The notes: generated by a model from the sequence alone, not told the origin. A DNA stretch of 64,000 bases from Antedon mediterranea (GCF_964355755.1 NC_092671.1:5591001-5655000), one strand, 5' to 3'. Shown: positions 48,251 to 58,470, counted from the stretch's first letter. Numbers and translations are program-made.

Positions 48251-48343
48251 GATGCTTGACAACGTAGAAGTAAAAAAAAATCAATAAAATAATAAATTCA
48301 CGTTTAAATATTTTGTCTAAAAAGACATGACCAACAAAATATC

Positions 48344-48411
48344 AGGTTCTACCGAGACTTGAACTCGGATCACTGGATTCAAAGTCCAGAGTGCTAACCA
48401 TAACACCATCC
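48344..48411 (-). pseudogene. tRNA-Gln(TTG), 4-nt acceptor deletion
   Basis: 68 nt. Confidence 0.85.
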
Positions 48412-48523
48412 GATGCTTGACGGAATTAGAAGTTAAAAGAATTCGACAAATATCAATTCTTTTGAAAAAGAATTAAATCACGTTAAACTATTTTGTTTTA
48501 AAACGCATGATTAACAAACTATC

Positions 48524-48595
48524 AGATTCTACCGAGTCTTGAACTCGGATCACTGGATTCAAAGTCCAGAGTGCTAACCATTACACCATAGAACC
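48524..48595 (-). tRNA. tRNA-Gln(TTG), G2-U71
   Basis: Wobble plus one T-loop change. Confidence 0.65.
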
Positions 48596-48705
48596 ACTGC
48601 TTGCCAACGTAGAAGTTAAAAGAACTCGACGAAACAAATTCTTTTGAAAAATAATTAAATCACGTTAAATTATTTTGTTAAAAAAGACATGACCAACAAA
48701 ATATC

Positions 48706-48777
48706 AGGTTCTACCGAGACTTGAACTCGGATCACTGGGTTCAGAGTCCAGAGTGCTAACCATTACACCATAGAACA
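48706..48777 (-). tRNA. tRNA-Gln(CTG), two mismatches
   Basis: G1U and 31:39 unpaired. Confidence 0.5.
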
Positions 48778-48892
48778 GGTGGTTGAGCAAAGAAGAAGTA
48801 AACGGAATTTGACGAAATGCAATTCTTTTTTTGAAAAAGAATTAAATCACGTTTAATTTTGTTGTTTTAAGAGACATGACCAACAAAATATC

Positions 48893-48964
48893 AGGTTCTA
48901 CCGAGACTTGAACTCGGATCACTGGATTCAAAGTCCAAAGTGCTAACCATTACACCAGAGAAAC
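48893..48964 (-). pseudogene. tRNA-Gln(TTG), acceptor damaged
   Basis: 2:71 mismatch plus a change at the acceptor/D junction. Confidence 0.6.
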
Positions 48965-49057
48965 GATGCTTGACAACGTAGAAGTCAAAAAAATTCAATA
49001 AAATAATAAATTCACGTTTAATTATTTTTTCTAAAAAGACATGACCAACAAAATATC

Positions 49058-49129
49058 AGGTTCTACCGAGACTTGAACTCGGATCACTGGATTTAAAGTC
49101 CAGAGTGCTAAGCATTACACCATAGAACC
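49058..49129 (-). pseudogene. tRNA-Gln-like with TTA anticodon
   Basis: Base 36 is A, so the anticodon UUA would read the stop codon UAA. Acceptor and T arms are intact, but the D-loop G19 is C, which breaks the conserved G19-C56 contact. Confidence 0.75.
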
Positions 49130-49222
49130 GATGCTTGACAACGTAGAAGTAAAAAAAAATCAATAAAATAATAAATTTACGTTTAATTATTTTGTCTAAA
49201 AAGACATGACCAACAAATTATC

Positions 49223-49290
49223 AGGTTCTACCGAGACTTGAACTCGGATCACTGGATTCAAAGTCCAGAGTGTTAACCATAACACCATCC
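49223..49290 (-). pseudogene. tRNA-Gln(TTG), 4-nt acceptor deletion
   Basis: 68 nt; opens the first 3.25-kb higher-order unit. Confidence 0.85.
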
Positions 49291-49402
49291 GATGCTTGAC
49301 GAAATTAGAAGTTAAAAGAATTCGACAAATATCAATTCTTTTGAAAAAAAATTAAATCACGTTAAACTATTTTGTTTTAAAACGCATGATTAACAAACTA
49401 TC

Positions 49403-49474
49403 AGATTCTACCGAGACTTGAACTCGGATCACTGGATTCAAAGTCCAGAGTGCTAACCATTACACCATAGAACC
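49403..49474 (-). tRNA. tRNA-Gln(TTG), G2-U71
   Basis: Wobble only. Confidence 0.75.
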
Positions 49475-49583
49475 ACTGCTTGCCAACGTAAAAGTTAAAA
49501 GAACTCGACGAAACAATTCTTTTGAAAAATAATTAAATCACGTTAAATTATTTTGTTAAAAAAGACATGACCAACAAAATATC

Positions 49584-49655
49584 AGGTTCTACCGAGACTT
49601 GAACTCGGATCACTGGATTCAGAGTCCAGAGTGCTAACCATTACACCATAGAACA
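49584..49655 (-). tRNA. tRNA-Gln(CTG), 1:72 mismatch
   Basis: G1U. Confidence 0.6.
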
Positions 49656-49770
49656 GGTGGTTGAGCAAAGAAGAAGTAAACGGAAATTGACGAAATGCAA
49701 TTCTTTTTTTGAAAAAGAATTAAATCACGTTTAATTTTGTTATTTTAAGAGACATGACCAACAAAATATC

Positions 49771-49842
49771 AGGTTCTTCAGAGACTTGAACTCGGATCCC
49801 TGGATTCAAAGTCCAGAGTGCTAACCATTACACCATAGAACC
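49771..49842 (-). pseudogene. tRNA-Gln(TTG), 7:66 mismatch
   Basis: Also T-stem base 65 and variable-loop changes; its duplicate at 53019 differs by one base here. Confidence 0.55.
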
Positions 49843-49935
49843 GATGCTTGACAACGTAGAAGTAAAAAAAAATCAATAAAATAATAAATTTACGTTTAAT
49901 TATTTTGTCTAAAAAGACATGACCAACAAAATATC

Positions 49936-50006
49936 AGGTTCTACCGAGACTTGACTCGGATCACTGGATTCAAAGTCCAGAGTGCTAACCATTACACCAT
50001 AGAACC
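49936..50006 (-). pseudogene. tRNA-Gln(TTG), T-loop deletion
   Basis: 71 nt; one T-loop base missing. Confidence 0.7.
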
Positions 50007-50100
50007 GATGCTTGACAACGTAGAAGCCAAAAAAAATTCAATAAAATAATAAATTCACGTTTAATTATTTTGTCTAAAAAGACATGACCAACAAAATATG

Positions 50101-50172
50101 AGGTTCTATCGAGACTTGAACTCGGATCACTGGATTCAAAGTCCAGAGTGCTAACCATTACACCATAGAACC
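50101..50172 (-). tRNA. tRNA-Gln(TTG), 49:65 mismatch
   Basis: Single T-stem mismatch. Confidence 0.65.
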
Positions 50173-50266
50173 GATGCTTGACAACGTCAGAAGTAAAAAA
50201 AAATCAATAAAACAATAAATTCACGTTTAATTATTTTGTCTAAAAACACATGACCAACAAAATATC

Positions 50267-50338
50267 AGGTTCTACCGAGACTTGAACTCGGATCACTGGA
50301 TTCAAAGTCCAGAGTGCTAACCATTACACCATAGAACC
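50267..50338 (-). tRNA. tRNA-Gln(TTG)
   Basis: Consensus copy. Confidence 0.9.
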
Positions 50339-50434
50339 AATGCCTGACGACAACGTAGAAGTCAAAAAAATTCAATAAAATAATAAATTCACGTTTAATT
50401 ATTTTGTCTATAAACACATGACCAACAAAATATT

Positions 50435-50506
50435 AGGTTCTACCGAGACTTGAACTCGGATCACTGGATTCAGAGTCCAGAGTGCTAACCATTACACCAT
50501 AGAACC
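50435..50506 (-). tRNA. tRNA-Gln(CTG)
   Basis: Consensus; downstream spacer CTAATATTTT. Confidence 0.88.
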
Positions 50507-50599
50507 AAGGCTTGACAACGAAGATGTCAAAAAAATTCAATAAAATAATAAATTCACGTTTAATTATTTTGTCTAAAAAGACATGACCAACAAAATATC

Positions 50600-50671
50600 A
50601 GGTTCTACCGAGACTTGAACTCGGATCACTGGATTCAAAGTCCAGAGTGCTAACCATTAAACCATAGAACC
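50600..50671 (-). tRNA. tRNA-Gln(TTG), G12U
   Basis: D-stem 12:23 mismatch. Confidence 0.65.
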
Positions 50672-50764
50672 GATGCTTGACAACGTAGAAGTCAAACAAA
50701 TTCAATAAAATAATAAATTTACGTTTAATTATTTTGTCTAAAAAGACATGACCAACAAAATATC

Positions 50765-50836
50765 AGGTTCTACCGAAACTTGAACTCGGATCACTGGATT
50801 CAAAGTCCAGAGTGCTAACCATTACACCATAGAACC
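50765..50836 (-). tRNA. tRNA-Gln(TTG)
   Basis: T-stem G-U wobble only. Confidence 0.82.
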
Positions 50837-50929
50837 GATGCTTGACAATGTAGAAGTCAAACAAATTCAATAAAATAATAAATTTACGTTTAATTATTTT
50901 GTCTAAAAAGACATGACCAACAAAATATC

Positions 50930-51001
50930 AGGTTCTACCGAAACTTGAACTCGGATCACTGGATTCAAAGTCCAGAGTGCTAACCATTACACCATAGAAC
51001 C
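50930..51001 (-). tRNA. tRNA-Gln(TTG)
   Basis: Same as 50765. Confidence 0.82.
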
Positions 51002-51094
51002 GATGCTTGACAACGTAGAAGTCAAAAAAATTCAATAAAATCATAAATTCACGTTTAATTATTTCGTCTTAAAACACATGACTAACAAAATATC

Positions 51095-51162
51095 AGGTTC
51101 TACCGAGACTTAAACTCGGATCACTGGATTCAAAGTCCAGAGTGCTAACCATTACACCCTCC
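51095..51162 (-). pseudogene. tRNA-Gln(TTG), acceptor deletion and C56U
   Basis: 68 nt plus B-box change. Confidence 0.85.
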
Positions 51163-51274
51163 GATGCTTGACGAAATTAGAAGTTAAAAAAATTCGACAA
51201 ATATCAATTCTTTTGAAAAAGAATTAAATCACGTTAAACTATTTTGTTTTAAAACGCATGATTAACAAACTATC

Positions 51275-51346
51275 AGATTCTACCGAGACTTGAACTCGGA
51301 TCACTGGATTCAAAGTCCAGAGTGCTAACCATTACACCATAGAACC
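51275..51346 (-). tRNA. tRNA-Gln(TTG), G2-U71
   Basis: Wobble only. Confidence 0.75.
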
Positions 51347-51456
51347 ACTGCTTGCCAACGTAGAAGTTAAAAGAACTCGACGAAACAAATTCTTTTGAAA
51401 AATAATTAAATCACGTTAAATTATTTTGTTAAAAAAGACATGACCAACAAAATATC

Positions 51457-51528
51457 AGGTTCTACCGAGACTTGAACTCGGATCACTGGATTCAGAGTCC
51501 AGAGTGCTAACCATTACACCATAGAACA
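51457..51528 (-). tRNA. tRNA-Gln(CTG), 1:72 mismatch
   Basis: G1U. Confidence 0.6.
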
Positions 51529-51643
51529 GGTGGTTGAGCAAAGAAGAAGTAAACGGAAATTGACGAAATGCAATTCTTTTTTTGAAAAAGAATTAAATCA
51601 CGTTTAATTTTGTTATTTTAAGAGACATGACCAACAAAATATC

Positions 51644-51715
51644 AGGGTCTACCGAGACTTGAACTCGGATCACTGGATTCAAAGTCCAGAGTGCTAACCA
51701 TTACACCATAGAAAC
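51644..51715 (-). pseudogene. tRNA-Gln(TTG), two acceptor mismatches
   Basis: 2:71 and 3:70. Confidence 0.6.
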
Positions 51716-51809
51716 GATGCTTGACAACGTAGAAGTAAAAAAAATTTCAATAAAATAATAAATTCACGTTTAATTATTTTGTCTAAAAAGACATGACCAA
51801 CAAAATATC

Positions 51810-51881
51810 AGGCTCTACCGAGACTTGAACTCGGATCACTGGATTCAGAGTCCAGAGTGCTAACCATTACACCATAGAACC
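51810..51881 (-). tRNA. tRNA-Gln(CTG)
   Basis: U3-G70 wobble. Confidence 0.8.
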
Positions 51882-51974
51882 GATGCTTGACAACGTAGAA
51901 GTCAAAAAAATTCAATAAAATCATAAATTCACGTTTAATTATTTCGTCTTAAAACACATTACCAACAAAATTTC

Positions 51975-52046
51975 AGGATCTACCGAGACTTGAACTCGGA
52001 TCACTGGATTCAGAGTCCAGAGTGCTAACCATTACACCATAGAACC
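51975..52046 (-). tRNA. tRNA-Gln(CTG), 3:70 U-U
   Basis: One acceptor mismatch. Confidence 0.65.
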
Positions 52047-52140
52047 GATGCTTGACAATGTAGAAGTAAAAAAAAATTCAATAAAATAATAAATTTACGT
52101 TTAATTATTTTGTCTAAAAAGACATGACCAGCAAAATATC

Positions 52141-52212
52141 AGGTTCTATCGAGACTTGAACTCGGATCACTGGATTCAAAGTCGAGAGTGCTAACCATTA
52201 CCCCATAGAACC
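52141..52212 (-). pseudogene. tRNA-Gln(TTG), G29C class
   Basis: Triple mismatch. Confidence 0.7.
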
Positions 52213-52305
52213 GATGCTTGACAACGTAGAAGTAAAAAAAAATCAATAAAATAATAAATTCACGTTTAATTATTTTGTCTAAAAAGACATGACCAACAAA
52301 ATATT

Positions 52306-52377
52306 AGGTTCTACCGAGACTTGAACACGGATCACTGGATTCAAAGTCCAGAGTGCTAACAATTACACCATAAAACC
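52306..52377 (-). pseudogene. tRNA-Gln(TTG), D-loop and T-stem damaged
   Basis: G18U, 52:62 mismatch, acceptor wobble. Confidence 0.6.
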
Positions 52378-52470
52378 GATGCTTGACAATATAGAAGTCA
52401 AAAAAATTTAATAAAATCATAAATTCACGTTGAATTATTTCGTCTTAAAACACATGACCAACAAATTATC

Positions 52471-52538
52471 AGGTTCTACCGAGACTTGAACTCGGATCAC
52501 TGGATTCAAAGTCCAGAGTGTTAACCATAACACCATCC
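52471..52538 (-). pseudogene. tRNA-Gln(TTG), 4-nt acceptor deletion
   Basis: Opens the second 3.25-kb unit. Confidence 0.85.
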
Positions 52539-52650
52539 GATGCTTGACGAAATTAGAAGTTAAAAGAATTCGACAAATATCAATTCTTTTGAAAAAAAAT
52601 TAAATCACGTTAAACTATTTTGTTTTAAAACGCATGATTAACAAACTATC

Positions 52651-52722
52651 AGATTCTACCGAGACTTGAACTCGGATCACTGGATTCAAAGTCCAGAGTG
52701 CTAACCATTACACCATAGAACC
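52651..52722 (-). tRNA. tRNA-Gln(TTG), G2-U71
   Basis: Duplicate of 49403. Confidence 0.75.
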
Positions 52723-52831
52723 ACTGCTTGCCAACGTAAAAGTTAAAAGAACTCGACGAAACAATTCTTTTGAAAAATAATTAAATCACGTTAAATTATT
52801 TTGTTAAAAAAGACATGACCAACAAAATATC

Positions 52832-52903
52832 AGGTTCTACCGAGACTTGAACTCGGATCACTGGATTCAGAGTCCAGAGTGCTAACCATTACACCATAGA
52901 ACA
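52832..52903 (-). tRNA. tRNA-Gln(CTG), 1:72 mismatch
   Basis: Duplicate of 49584. Confidence 0.6.
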
Positions 52904-53018
52904 GGTGGTTGAGCAAAGAAGAAGTAAACGGAAATTGACGAAATGCAATTCTTTTTTTGAAAAAGAATTAAATCACGTTTAATTTTGTTATTTTAAGAGA
53001 CATGACCAACAAAATATC

Positions 53019-53090
53019 AGGTTCTTCCGAGACTTGAACTCGGATCCCTGGATTCAAAGTCCAGAGTGCTAACCATTACACCATAGAACC
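53019..53090 (-). tRNA. tRNA-Gln(TTG), 7:66 mismatch
   Basis: Duplicate of 49771 with the T stem intact. Confidence 0.6.
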
Positions 53091-53183
53091 GATGCTTGAC
53101 AACGTAGAAGTAAAAAAAAATCAATAAAATAATAAATTTACGTTTAATTATTTTGTCTAAAAAGACATGACCAACAAAATATC

Positions 53184-53254
53184 AGGTTCTACCGAGACTT
53201 GACTCGGATCACTGGATTCAAAGTCCAGAGTGCTAACCATTACACCATAGAACC
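53184..53254 (-). pseudogene. tRNA-Gln(TTG), T-loop deletion
   Basis: Duplicate of 49936. Confidence 0.7.
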
Positions 53255-53348
53255 GATGCTTGACAACGTAGAAGCCAAAAAAAATTCAATAAAATAATAA
53301 ATTCACGTTTAATTATTTTGTCTAAAAAGACATGACCAACAAAATATG

Positions 53349-53420
53349 AGGTTCTATCGAGACTTGAACTCGGATCACTGGATTCAAAGTCCAGAGTGCT
53401 AACCATTACACCATAGAACC
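53349..53420 (-). tRNA. tRNA-Gln(TTG), 49:65 mismatch
   Basis: Duplicate of 50101. Confidence 0.65.
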
Positions 53421-53514
53421 GATGCTTGACAACGTCAGAAGTAAAAAAAAATCAATAAAACAATAAATTCACGTTTAATTATTTTGTCTAAAAACACATG
53501 ACCAACAAAATATC

Positions 53515-53586
53515 AGGTTCTACCGAGACTTGAACTCGGATCACTGGATTCAAAGTCCAGAGTGCTAACCATTACACCATAGAACC
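53515..53586 (-). tRNA. tRNA-Gln(TTG)
   Basis: Consensus; duplicate of 50267. Confidence 0.9.
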
Positions 53587-53682
53587 AATGCCTGACGACA
53601 ACGTAGAAGTCAAAAAAATTCAATAAAATAATAAATTCACGTTTAATTATTTTGTCTATAAACACATGACCAACAAAATATT

Positions 53683-53754
53683 AGGTTCTACCGAGACTTG
53701 AACTCGGATCACTGGATTCAGAGTCCAGAGTGCTAACCATTACACCATAGAACC
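53683..53754 (-). tRNA. tRNA-Gln(CTG)
   Basis: Duplicate of 50435. Confidence 0.88.
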
Positions 53755-53847
53755 AAGGCTTGACAACGAAGATGTCAAAAAAATTCAATAAAATAATAAA
53801 TTCACGTTTAATTATTTTGTCTAAAAAGACATGACCAACAAAATATC

Positions 53848-53919
53848 AGGTTCTACCGAGACTTGAACTCGGATCACTGGATTCAAAGTCCAGAGTGCTA
53901 ACCATTAAACCATAGAACC
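53848..53919 (-). tRNA. tRNA-Gln(TTG), G12U
   Basis: Duplicate of 50600. Confidence 0.65.
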
Positions 53920-54012
53920 GATGCTTGACAACGTAGAAGTCAAACAAATTCAATAAAATAATAAATTTACGTTTAATTATTTTGTCTAAAAAGACATGAC
54001 CAACAAAATATC

Positions 54013-54084
54013 AGGTTCTACCGAAACTTGAACTCGGATCACTGGATTCAAAGTCCAGAGTGCTAACCATTACACCATAGAACC
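54013..54084 (-). tRNA. tRNA-Gln(TTG)
   Basis: Duplicate of 50765. Confidence 0.82.
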
Positions 54085-54177
54085 GATGCTTGACAATGTA
54101 GAAGTCAAACAAATTCAATAAAATAATAAATTTACGTTTAATTATTTTGTCTAAAAAGACATGACCAACAAAATATC

Positions 54178-54249
54178 AGGTTCTACCGAAACTTGAACTC
54201 GGATCACTGGATTCAAAGTCCAGAGTGCTAACCATTACACCATAGAACC
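54178..54249 (-). tRNA. tRNA-Gln(TTG)
   Basis: Duplicate of 50930. Confidence 0.82.
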
Positions 54250-54342
54250 GATGCTTGACAACGTAGAAGTCAAAAAAATTCAATAAAATCATAAATTCAC
54301 GTTTAATTATTTCGTCTTAAAACACATGACTAACAAAATATC

Positions 54343-54410
54343 AGGTTCTACCGAGACTTAAACTCGGATCACTGGATTCAAAGTCCAGAGTGCTAACCAT
54401 TACACCCTCC
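54343..54410 (-). pseudogene. tRNA-Gln(TTG), acceptor deletion and C56U
   Basis: Duplicate of 51095. Confidence 0.85.
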
Positions 54411-54522
54411 GATGCTTGACGAAATTAGAAGTTAAAAAAATTCGACAAATATCAATTCTTTTGAAAAAGAATTAAATCACGTTAAACTATTTTGTTTTAA
54501 AACGCATGATTAACAAACTATC

Positions 54523-54594
54523 AGATTCTACCGAGACTTGAACTCGGATCACTGGATTCAAAGTCCAGAGTGCTAACCATTACACCATAGAACC
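54523..54594 (-). tRNA. tRNA-Gln(TTG), G2-U71
   Basis: Duplicate of 51275. Confidence 0.75.
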
Positions 54595-54704
54595 ACTGCT
54601 TGCCAACGTAGAAGTTAAAAGAACTCGACGAAACAAATTCTTTTGAAAAATAATTAAATCACGTTAAATTATTTTGTTAAAAAAGACATGACCAACAAAA
54701 TATC

Positions 54705-54776
54705 AGGTTCTACCGAGACTTGAACTCGGATCACTGGATTCAGAGTCCAGAGTGCTAACCATTACACCATAGAACA
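54705..54776 (-). tRNA. tRNA-Gln(CTG), 1:72 mismatch
   Basis: Duplicate of 51457. Confidence 0.6.
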
Positions 54777-54891
54777 GGTGGTTGAGCAAAGAAGAAGTAA
54801 ACGGAAATTGACGAAATGCAATTCTTTTTTTGAAAAAGAATTAAATCACGTTTAATTTTGTTATTTTAAGAGACATGACCAACAAAATATC

Positions 54892-54963
54892 AGGGTCTAC
54901 CGAGACTTGAACTCGGATCACTGGATTCAAAGTCCAGAGTGCTAACCATTACACCATAGAAAC
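54892..54963 (-). pseudogene. tRNA-Gln(TTG), two acceptor mismatches
   Basis: Duplicate of 51644. Confidence 0.6.
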
Positions 54964-55057
54964 GATGCTTGACAACGTAGAAGTAAAAAAAATTTCAATA
55001 AAATAATAAATTCACGTTTAATTATTTTGTCTAAAAAGACATGACCAACAAAATATC

Positions 55058-55129
55058 AGGCTCTACCGAGACTTGAACTCGGATCACTGGATTCAGAGTC
55101 CAGAGTGCTAACCATTACACCATAGAACC
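55058..55129 (-). tRNA. tRNA-Gln(CTG)
   Basis: Duplicate of 51810. Confidence 0.8.
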
Positions 55130-55222
55130 GATGCTTGACAACGTAGAAGTCAAAAAAATTCAATAAAATCATAAATTCACGTTTAATTATTTCGTCTTAA
55201 AACACATTACCAACAAAATTTC

Positions 55223-55294
55223 AGGATCTACCGAGACTTGAACTCGGATCACTGGATTCAGAGTCCAGAGTGCTAACCATTACACCATAGAACC
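55223..55294 (-). tRNA. tRNA-Gln(CTG), 3:70 U-U
   Basis: Duplicate of 51975. Confidence 0.65.
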
Positions 55295-55388
55295 GATGCT
55301 TGACAATGTAGAAGTAAAAAAAAATTCAATAAAATAATAAATTTACGTTTAATTATTTTGTCTAAAAAGACATGACCAGCAAAATATC

Positions 55389-55460
55389 AGGTTCTATCGA
55401 GACTTGAACTCGGATCACTGGATTCAAAGTCGAGAGTGCTAACCATTACCCCATAGAACC
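55389..55460 (-). pseudogene. tRNA-Gln(TTG), G29C class
   Basis: Duplicate of 52141. Confidence 0.7.
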
Positions 55461-55553
55461 GATGCTTGACAACGTAGAAGTAAAAAAAAATCAATAAAAT
55501 AATAAATTCACGTTTAATTATTTTGTCTAAAAAGACATGACCAACAAAATATT

Positions 55554-55625
55554 AGGTTCTACCGAGACTTGAACACGGATCACTGGATTCAAAGTCCAGA
55601 GTGCTAACAATTACACCATAAAACC
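55554..55625 (-). pseudogene. tRNA-Gln(TTG), D-loop and T-stem damaged
   Basis: Duplicate of 52306. Confidence 0.6.
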
Positions 55626-55718
55626 GATGCTTGACAATATAGAAGTCAAAAAAATTTAATAAAATCATAAATTCACGTTGAATTATTTCGTCTTAAAACA
55701 CATGACCAACAAATTATC

Positions 55719-55786
55719 AGGTTCTACCGAGACTTGAACTCGGATCACTGGATTCAAAGTCCAGAGTGTTAACCATAACACCATCC
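55719..55786 (-). pseudogene. tRNA-Gln(TTG), 4-nt acceptor deletion
   Basis: Opens the partial third 3.25-kb unit. Confidence 0.85.
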
Positions 55787-55898
55787 GATGCTTGACGAAA
55801 TTAGAAGTTAAAAGAATTCGACAAATATCAATTCTTTTGAAAAAAAATTAAATCACGTTAAACTATTTTGTTTTAAAACGCATGATTAACAAACTATC

Positions 55899-55970
55899 AG
55901 ATTCTACCGAGACTTGAACTCGGATCACTGGATTCAAAGTCCAGAGTGCTAACCATTACACCATAGAACC
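55899..55970 (-). tRNA. tRNA-Gln(TTG), G2-U71
   Basis: Third copy of 49403. Confidence 0.75.
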
Positions 55971-56079
55971 ACTGCTTGCCAACGTAAAAGTTAAAAGAAC
56001 TCGACGAAACAATTCTTTTGAAAAATAATTAAATCACGTTAAATTATTTTGTTAAAAAAGACATGACCAACAAAATATC

Positions 56080-56151
56080 AGGTTCTACCGAGACTTGAAC
56101 TCGGATCACTGGATTCAGAGTCCAGAGTGCTAACCTTTACACCATAAAACA
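56080..56151 (-). pseudogene. tRNA-Gln(CTG), acceptor and D-loop damaged
   Basis: G1U, 5:68 wobble, D-loop change; the third 3.25-kb unit diverges here. Confidence 0.55.
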
Positions 56152-56266
56152 GGTGGTTGAGCAAAGTAGAAGTAAACGGAATTTGACAAAATGCAATTCT
56201 TTTTTTGAAAAAGAATTAAATCACGTTTAATTTTGTTGTTTTAAGAGACATGACCAACAAAATATC

Positions 56267-56338
56267 AGGGTCTACCGAGACTTAAACTCGGATCACTGGA
56301 TTCAAAGTCCAGAGTGCTAACCATTACACCATAGAAAC
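56267..56338 (-). pseudogene. tRNA-Gln(TTG), C56U and acceptor mismatches
   Basis: Two acceptor mismatches plus B-box change. Confidence 0.65.
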
Positions 56339-56431
56339 GATGCTTGACAACGTAGAAGTAAAAAAAATTCAATAAAATAATAAATTCACGTTTAATTATT
56401 TTTTCTAAAAAGACATGACCAACAAAATATC

Positions 56432-56503
56432 AGGTTCTACCGAGACTTGAACTCGGATCACTGGATTCAAAGTCCAGAGTGCTAACCATTACACCATAGA
56501 ACC
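56432..56503 (-). tRNA. tRNA-Gln(TTG)
   Basis: Consensus copy. Confidence 0.9.
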
Positions 56504-56597
56504 GATGCTTGACAACGTAGAAGTAAAAAAAAATTCAATAAAATAATAAATTCACGTTTAATTATTTTGTCTAAAAAGACATGACCAACAAAATATC

Positions 56598-56669
56598 AGG
56601 TTCTATCGAGACTTGAACTCGGATCACTGGATTCAAAGTCGAGAGTGCTAACCATTACCCCATAGAACC
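56598..56669 (-). pseudogene. tRNA-Gln(TTG), G29C class
   Basis: Triple mismatch. Confidence 0.7.
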
Positions 56670-56762
56670 GATGCTTGATAACGTAGAAGTAAAAAAAAAT
56701 CAATAAAACAATAAATTTACGTTTAATTATTTTGTCTAAAAAGACATGACCAACAAAATATC

Positions 56763-56834
56763 AGGTTCTTCCGAGACTTGAACTCGGATCCCTGGATTCA
56801 AAGTCCAGAGTGCTAACCATTACACCATAGAACC
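56763..56834 (-). tRNA. tRNA-Gln(TTG), 7:66 mismatch
   Basis: Acceptor base 66 changed. Confidence 0.6.
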
Positions 56835-56926
56835 GATGCTTGACAACGTAGAAGTAAAAAAAATCAATAAAATAATAAATTTACGTTTAATTATTTTGTC
56901 TAAAAAGACATGACCAACAAAATATC

Positions 56927-56998
56927 AGGTTCTACCGAGACTTGAACTCGGATCACTGGATTCAAAGTCCAGATTGCCAACCATTACACCATAGAACC
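56927..56998 (-). pseudogene. tRNA-Gln(TTG), D-stem damaged
   Basis: A21G and 10:25 mismatch. Confidence 0.55.
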
Positions 56999-57093
56999 GA
57001 TGCTTGACAACATAGAAGTCAAAAAAAAATTCAATAAAATAATAAATTCACGTTTAATTATTTTGTCTAAAAAGACATGACCAACAAAATATC

Positions 57094-57165
57094 AGGTTCT
57101 ATCGAGACTTGAACTTAGATCACTGGATTCAAAGTCCAGAGTGCTAACCATTACACCATAGAAAT
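57094..57165 (-). pseudogene. tRNA-Gln(TTG), T stem and acceptor damaged
   Basis: Several T-stem mismatches and a changed base 1. Confidence 0.65.
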
Positions 57166-57258
57166 GATGCTTGACAACGTAGAAGTAAAAAAAAATCAAT
57201 AAAACAATAAATTCACGTTTAATTATTTTGTCTAAAAACACATAACCAACAAAATATC

Positions 57259-57330
57259 AGGTTCTACCGAGACTTGAACTCGGATCACTGGATTCAAAGT
57301 CCAGAGTGCTAACCATTACACCATAGAACC
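57259..57330 (-). tRNA. tRNA-Gln(TTG)
   Basis: Consensus; opens the 2.37-kb higher-order unit. Confidence 0.9.
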
Positions 57331-57426
57331 AATGCCTGACGACAACGTAGAAGTCAAAAAAATTCAATAAAATAATAAATTCACGTTTAATTATTTTGTC
57401 TAAAAACACATGACCAACAAAATATT

Positions 57427-57498
57427 AGGTTCTACCAAGACTTGAACTCGGATCACTGGATTCAGAGTCCAGAGTGCTAACCATTACACCATAGAACC
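57427..57498 (-). tRNA. tRNA-Gln(CTG)
   Basis: T-stem wobble (CCAAGAC marker). Confidence 0.82.
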
Positions 57499-57591
57499 AA
57501 TGCTTGACAACGTAGAAGTCCAAAAAATTCAATAAAATAATAAATTCACGTTTAATTATTTTGTCTAAAAAGACATGACCAACAAAATATC

Positions 57592-57663
57592 AGGTTCTAC
57601 CGAGACTTGAACTCGGATCACTGGATTCAAAGTCCAGAGTGCTAACCATTAAACCATAGAACC
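57592..57663 (-). tRNA. tRNA-Gln(TTG), G12U
   Basis: D-stem mismatch. Confidence 0.65.
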
Positions 57664-57756
57664 TATGCTTGACAACGTAGAAATCAAACAAATTCAATAA
57701 AATAATAAATTTACGTTTAATTATTTTGTCTAAAAAGACATGACCAACAAAATATC

Positions 57757-57828
57757 AGGTTCTACCGAAACTTGAACTCGGATCACTGGATTCAAAGTCT
57801 AGAGTGCTAACCATTACACCATAGAACC
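57757..57828 (-). tRNA. tRNA-Gln(TTG), 29:41 mismatch
   Basis: Anticodon-stem G29A. Confidence 0.55.
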
Positions 57829-57921
57829 GATGCTTGACAACGTAGAAGTCAAAAAAATTCAATAAAATTATAAATTCACGTTTAATTATTTCGTCTTAAA
57901 ACACATGACTAACAAAATATC

Positions 57922-57989
57922 AGGTTCTACCGAGACTTAAACTCGGATCACTGGATTCAAAGTCCAGAGTGCTAACCATTATACCATCC
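57922..57989 (-). pseudogene. tRNA-Gln(TTG), acceptor deletion and C56U
   Basis: 68 nt; a D-stem wobble (ATTATACC) marks this subtype. Confidence 0.85.
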
Positions 57990-58101
57990 GATGCTTGACG
58001 AAATTAGAAGTTAAAAAAATTCGACAAATATCAATTCTTTTGAAAAAGAATTAAATCACGTTAAACTATTTTGTTTTAAAACGCATGATTAACAAACTAT
58101 C

Positions 58102-58173
58102 AGATTCTACCGAGACTTGAACTCGGATCACTGGATTCAAAGTCCAGAGTGCTAACCATTACACCATAGAACC
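58102..58173 (-). tRNA. tRNA-Gln(TTG), G2-U71
   Basis: Wobble only. Confidence 0.75.
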
Positions 58174-58283
58174 ACTGCTTGCCAACGTAGAAGTTAAAAG
58201 AACTCGACGAAACAAATTCTTTTGAAAAATAATAAAATCACGTTAAATTATTTTGTTAAAAAAGACATGACCAACAAATTATC

Positions 58284-58355
58284 AGGTTCTACCGAGACTT
58301 GAACTCGGATCACTGGATTCAGCGTCCAGAGTGCTAACCATTACACCATAAAACA
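58284..58355 (-). pseudogene. tRNA-Gln(CTG), U33G
   Basis: Invariant U33 lost; acceptor 1:72 mismatch. Confidence 0.8.
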
Positions 58356-58470
58356 GGTGCTTGAGCAAAGAAGAAGTAAACGGAATTTGACGAAATGCAA
58401 TTCTTTTTTTGAAAAAGAATTAAATCACGTTTAATTTTGTTGTTTTAAGAGACATGACCAACAAAATATC

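Larger units (their letters stand above)
49223..55718 (-). repeat. 3.25-kb higher-order unit, two full copies
   Basis: Nineteen monomers (49223-52470) are repeated almost base for base as 52471-55718, and a third copy starts at 55719 before diverging near 56130. Shared private markers include the T-loop deletion copy, a GTCAGAAG spacer and the AAGGCTTGACAACGAAGATG spacer, each offset by 3,248-3,250 bp. Confidence 0.95.
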
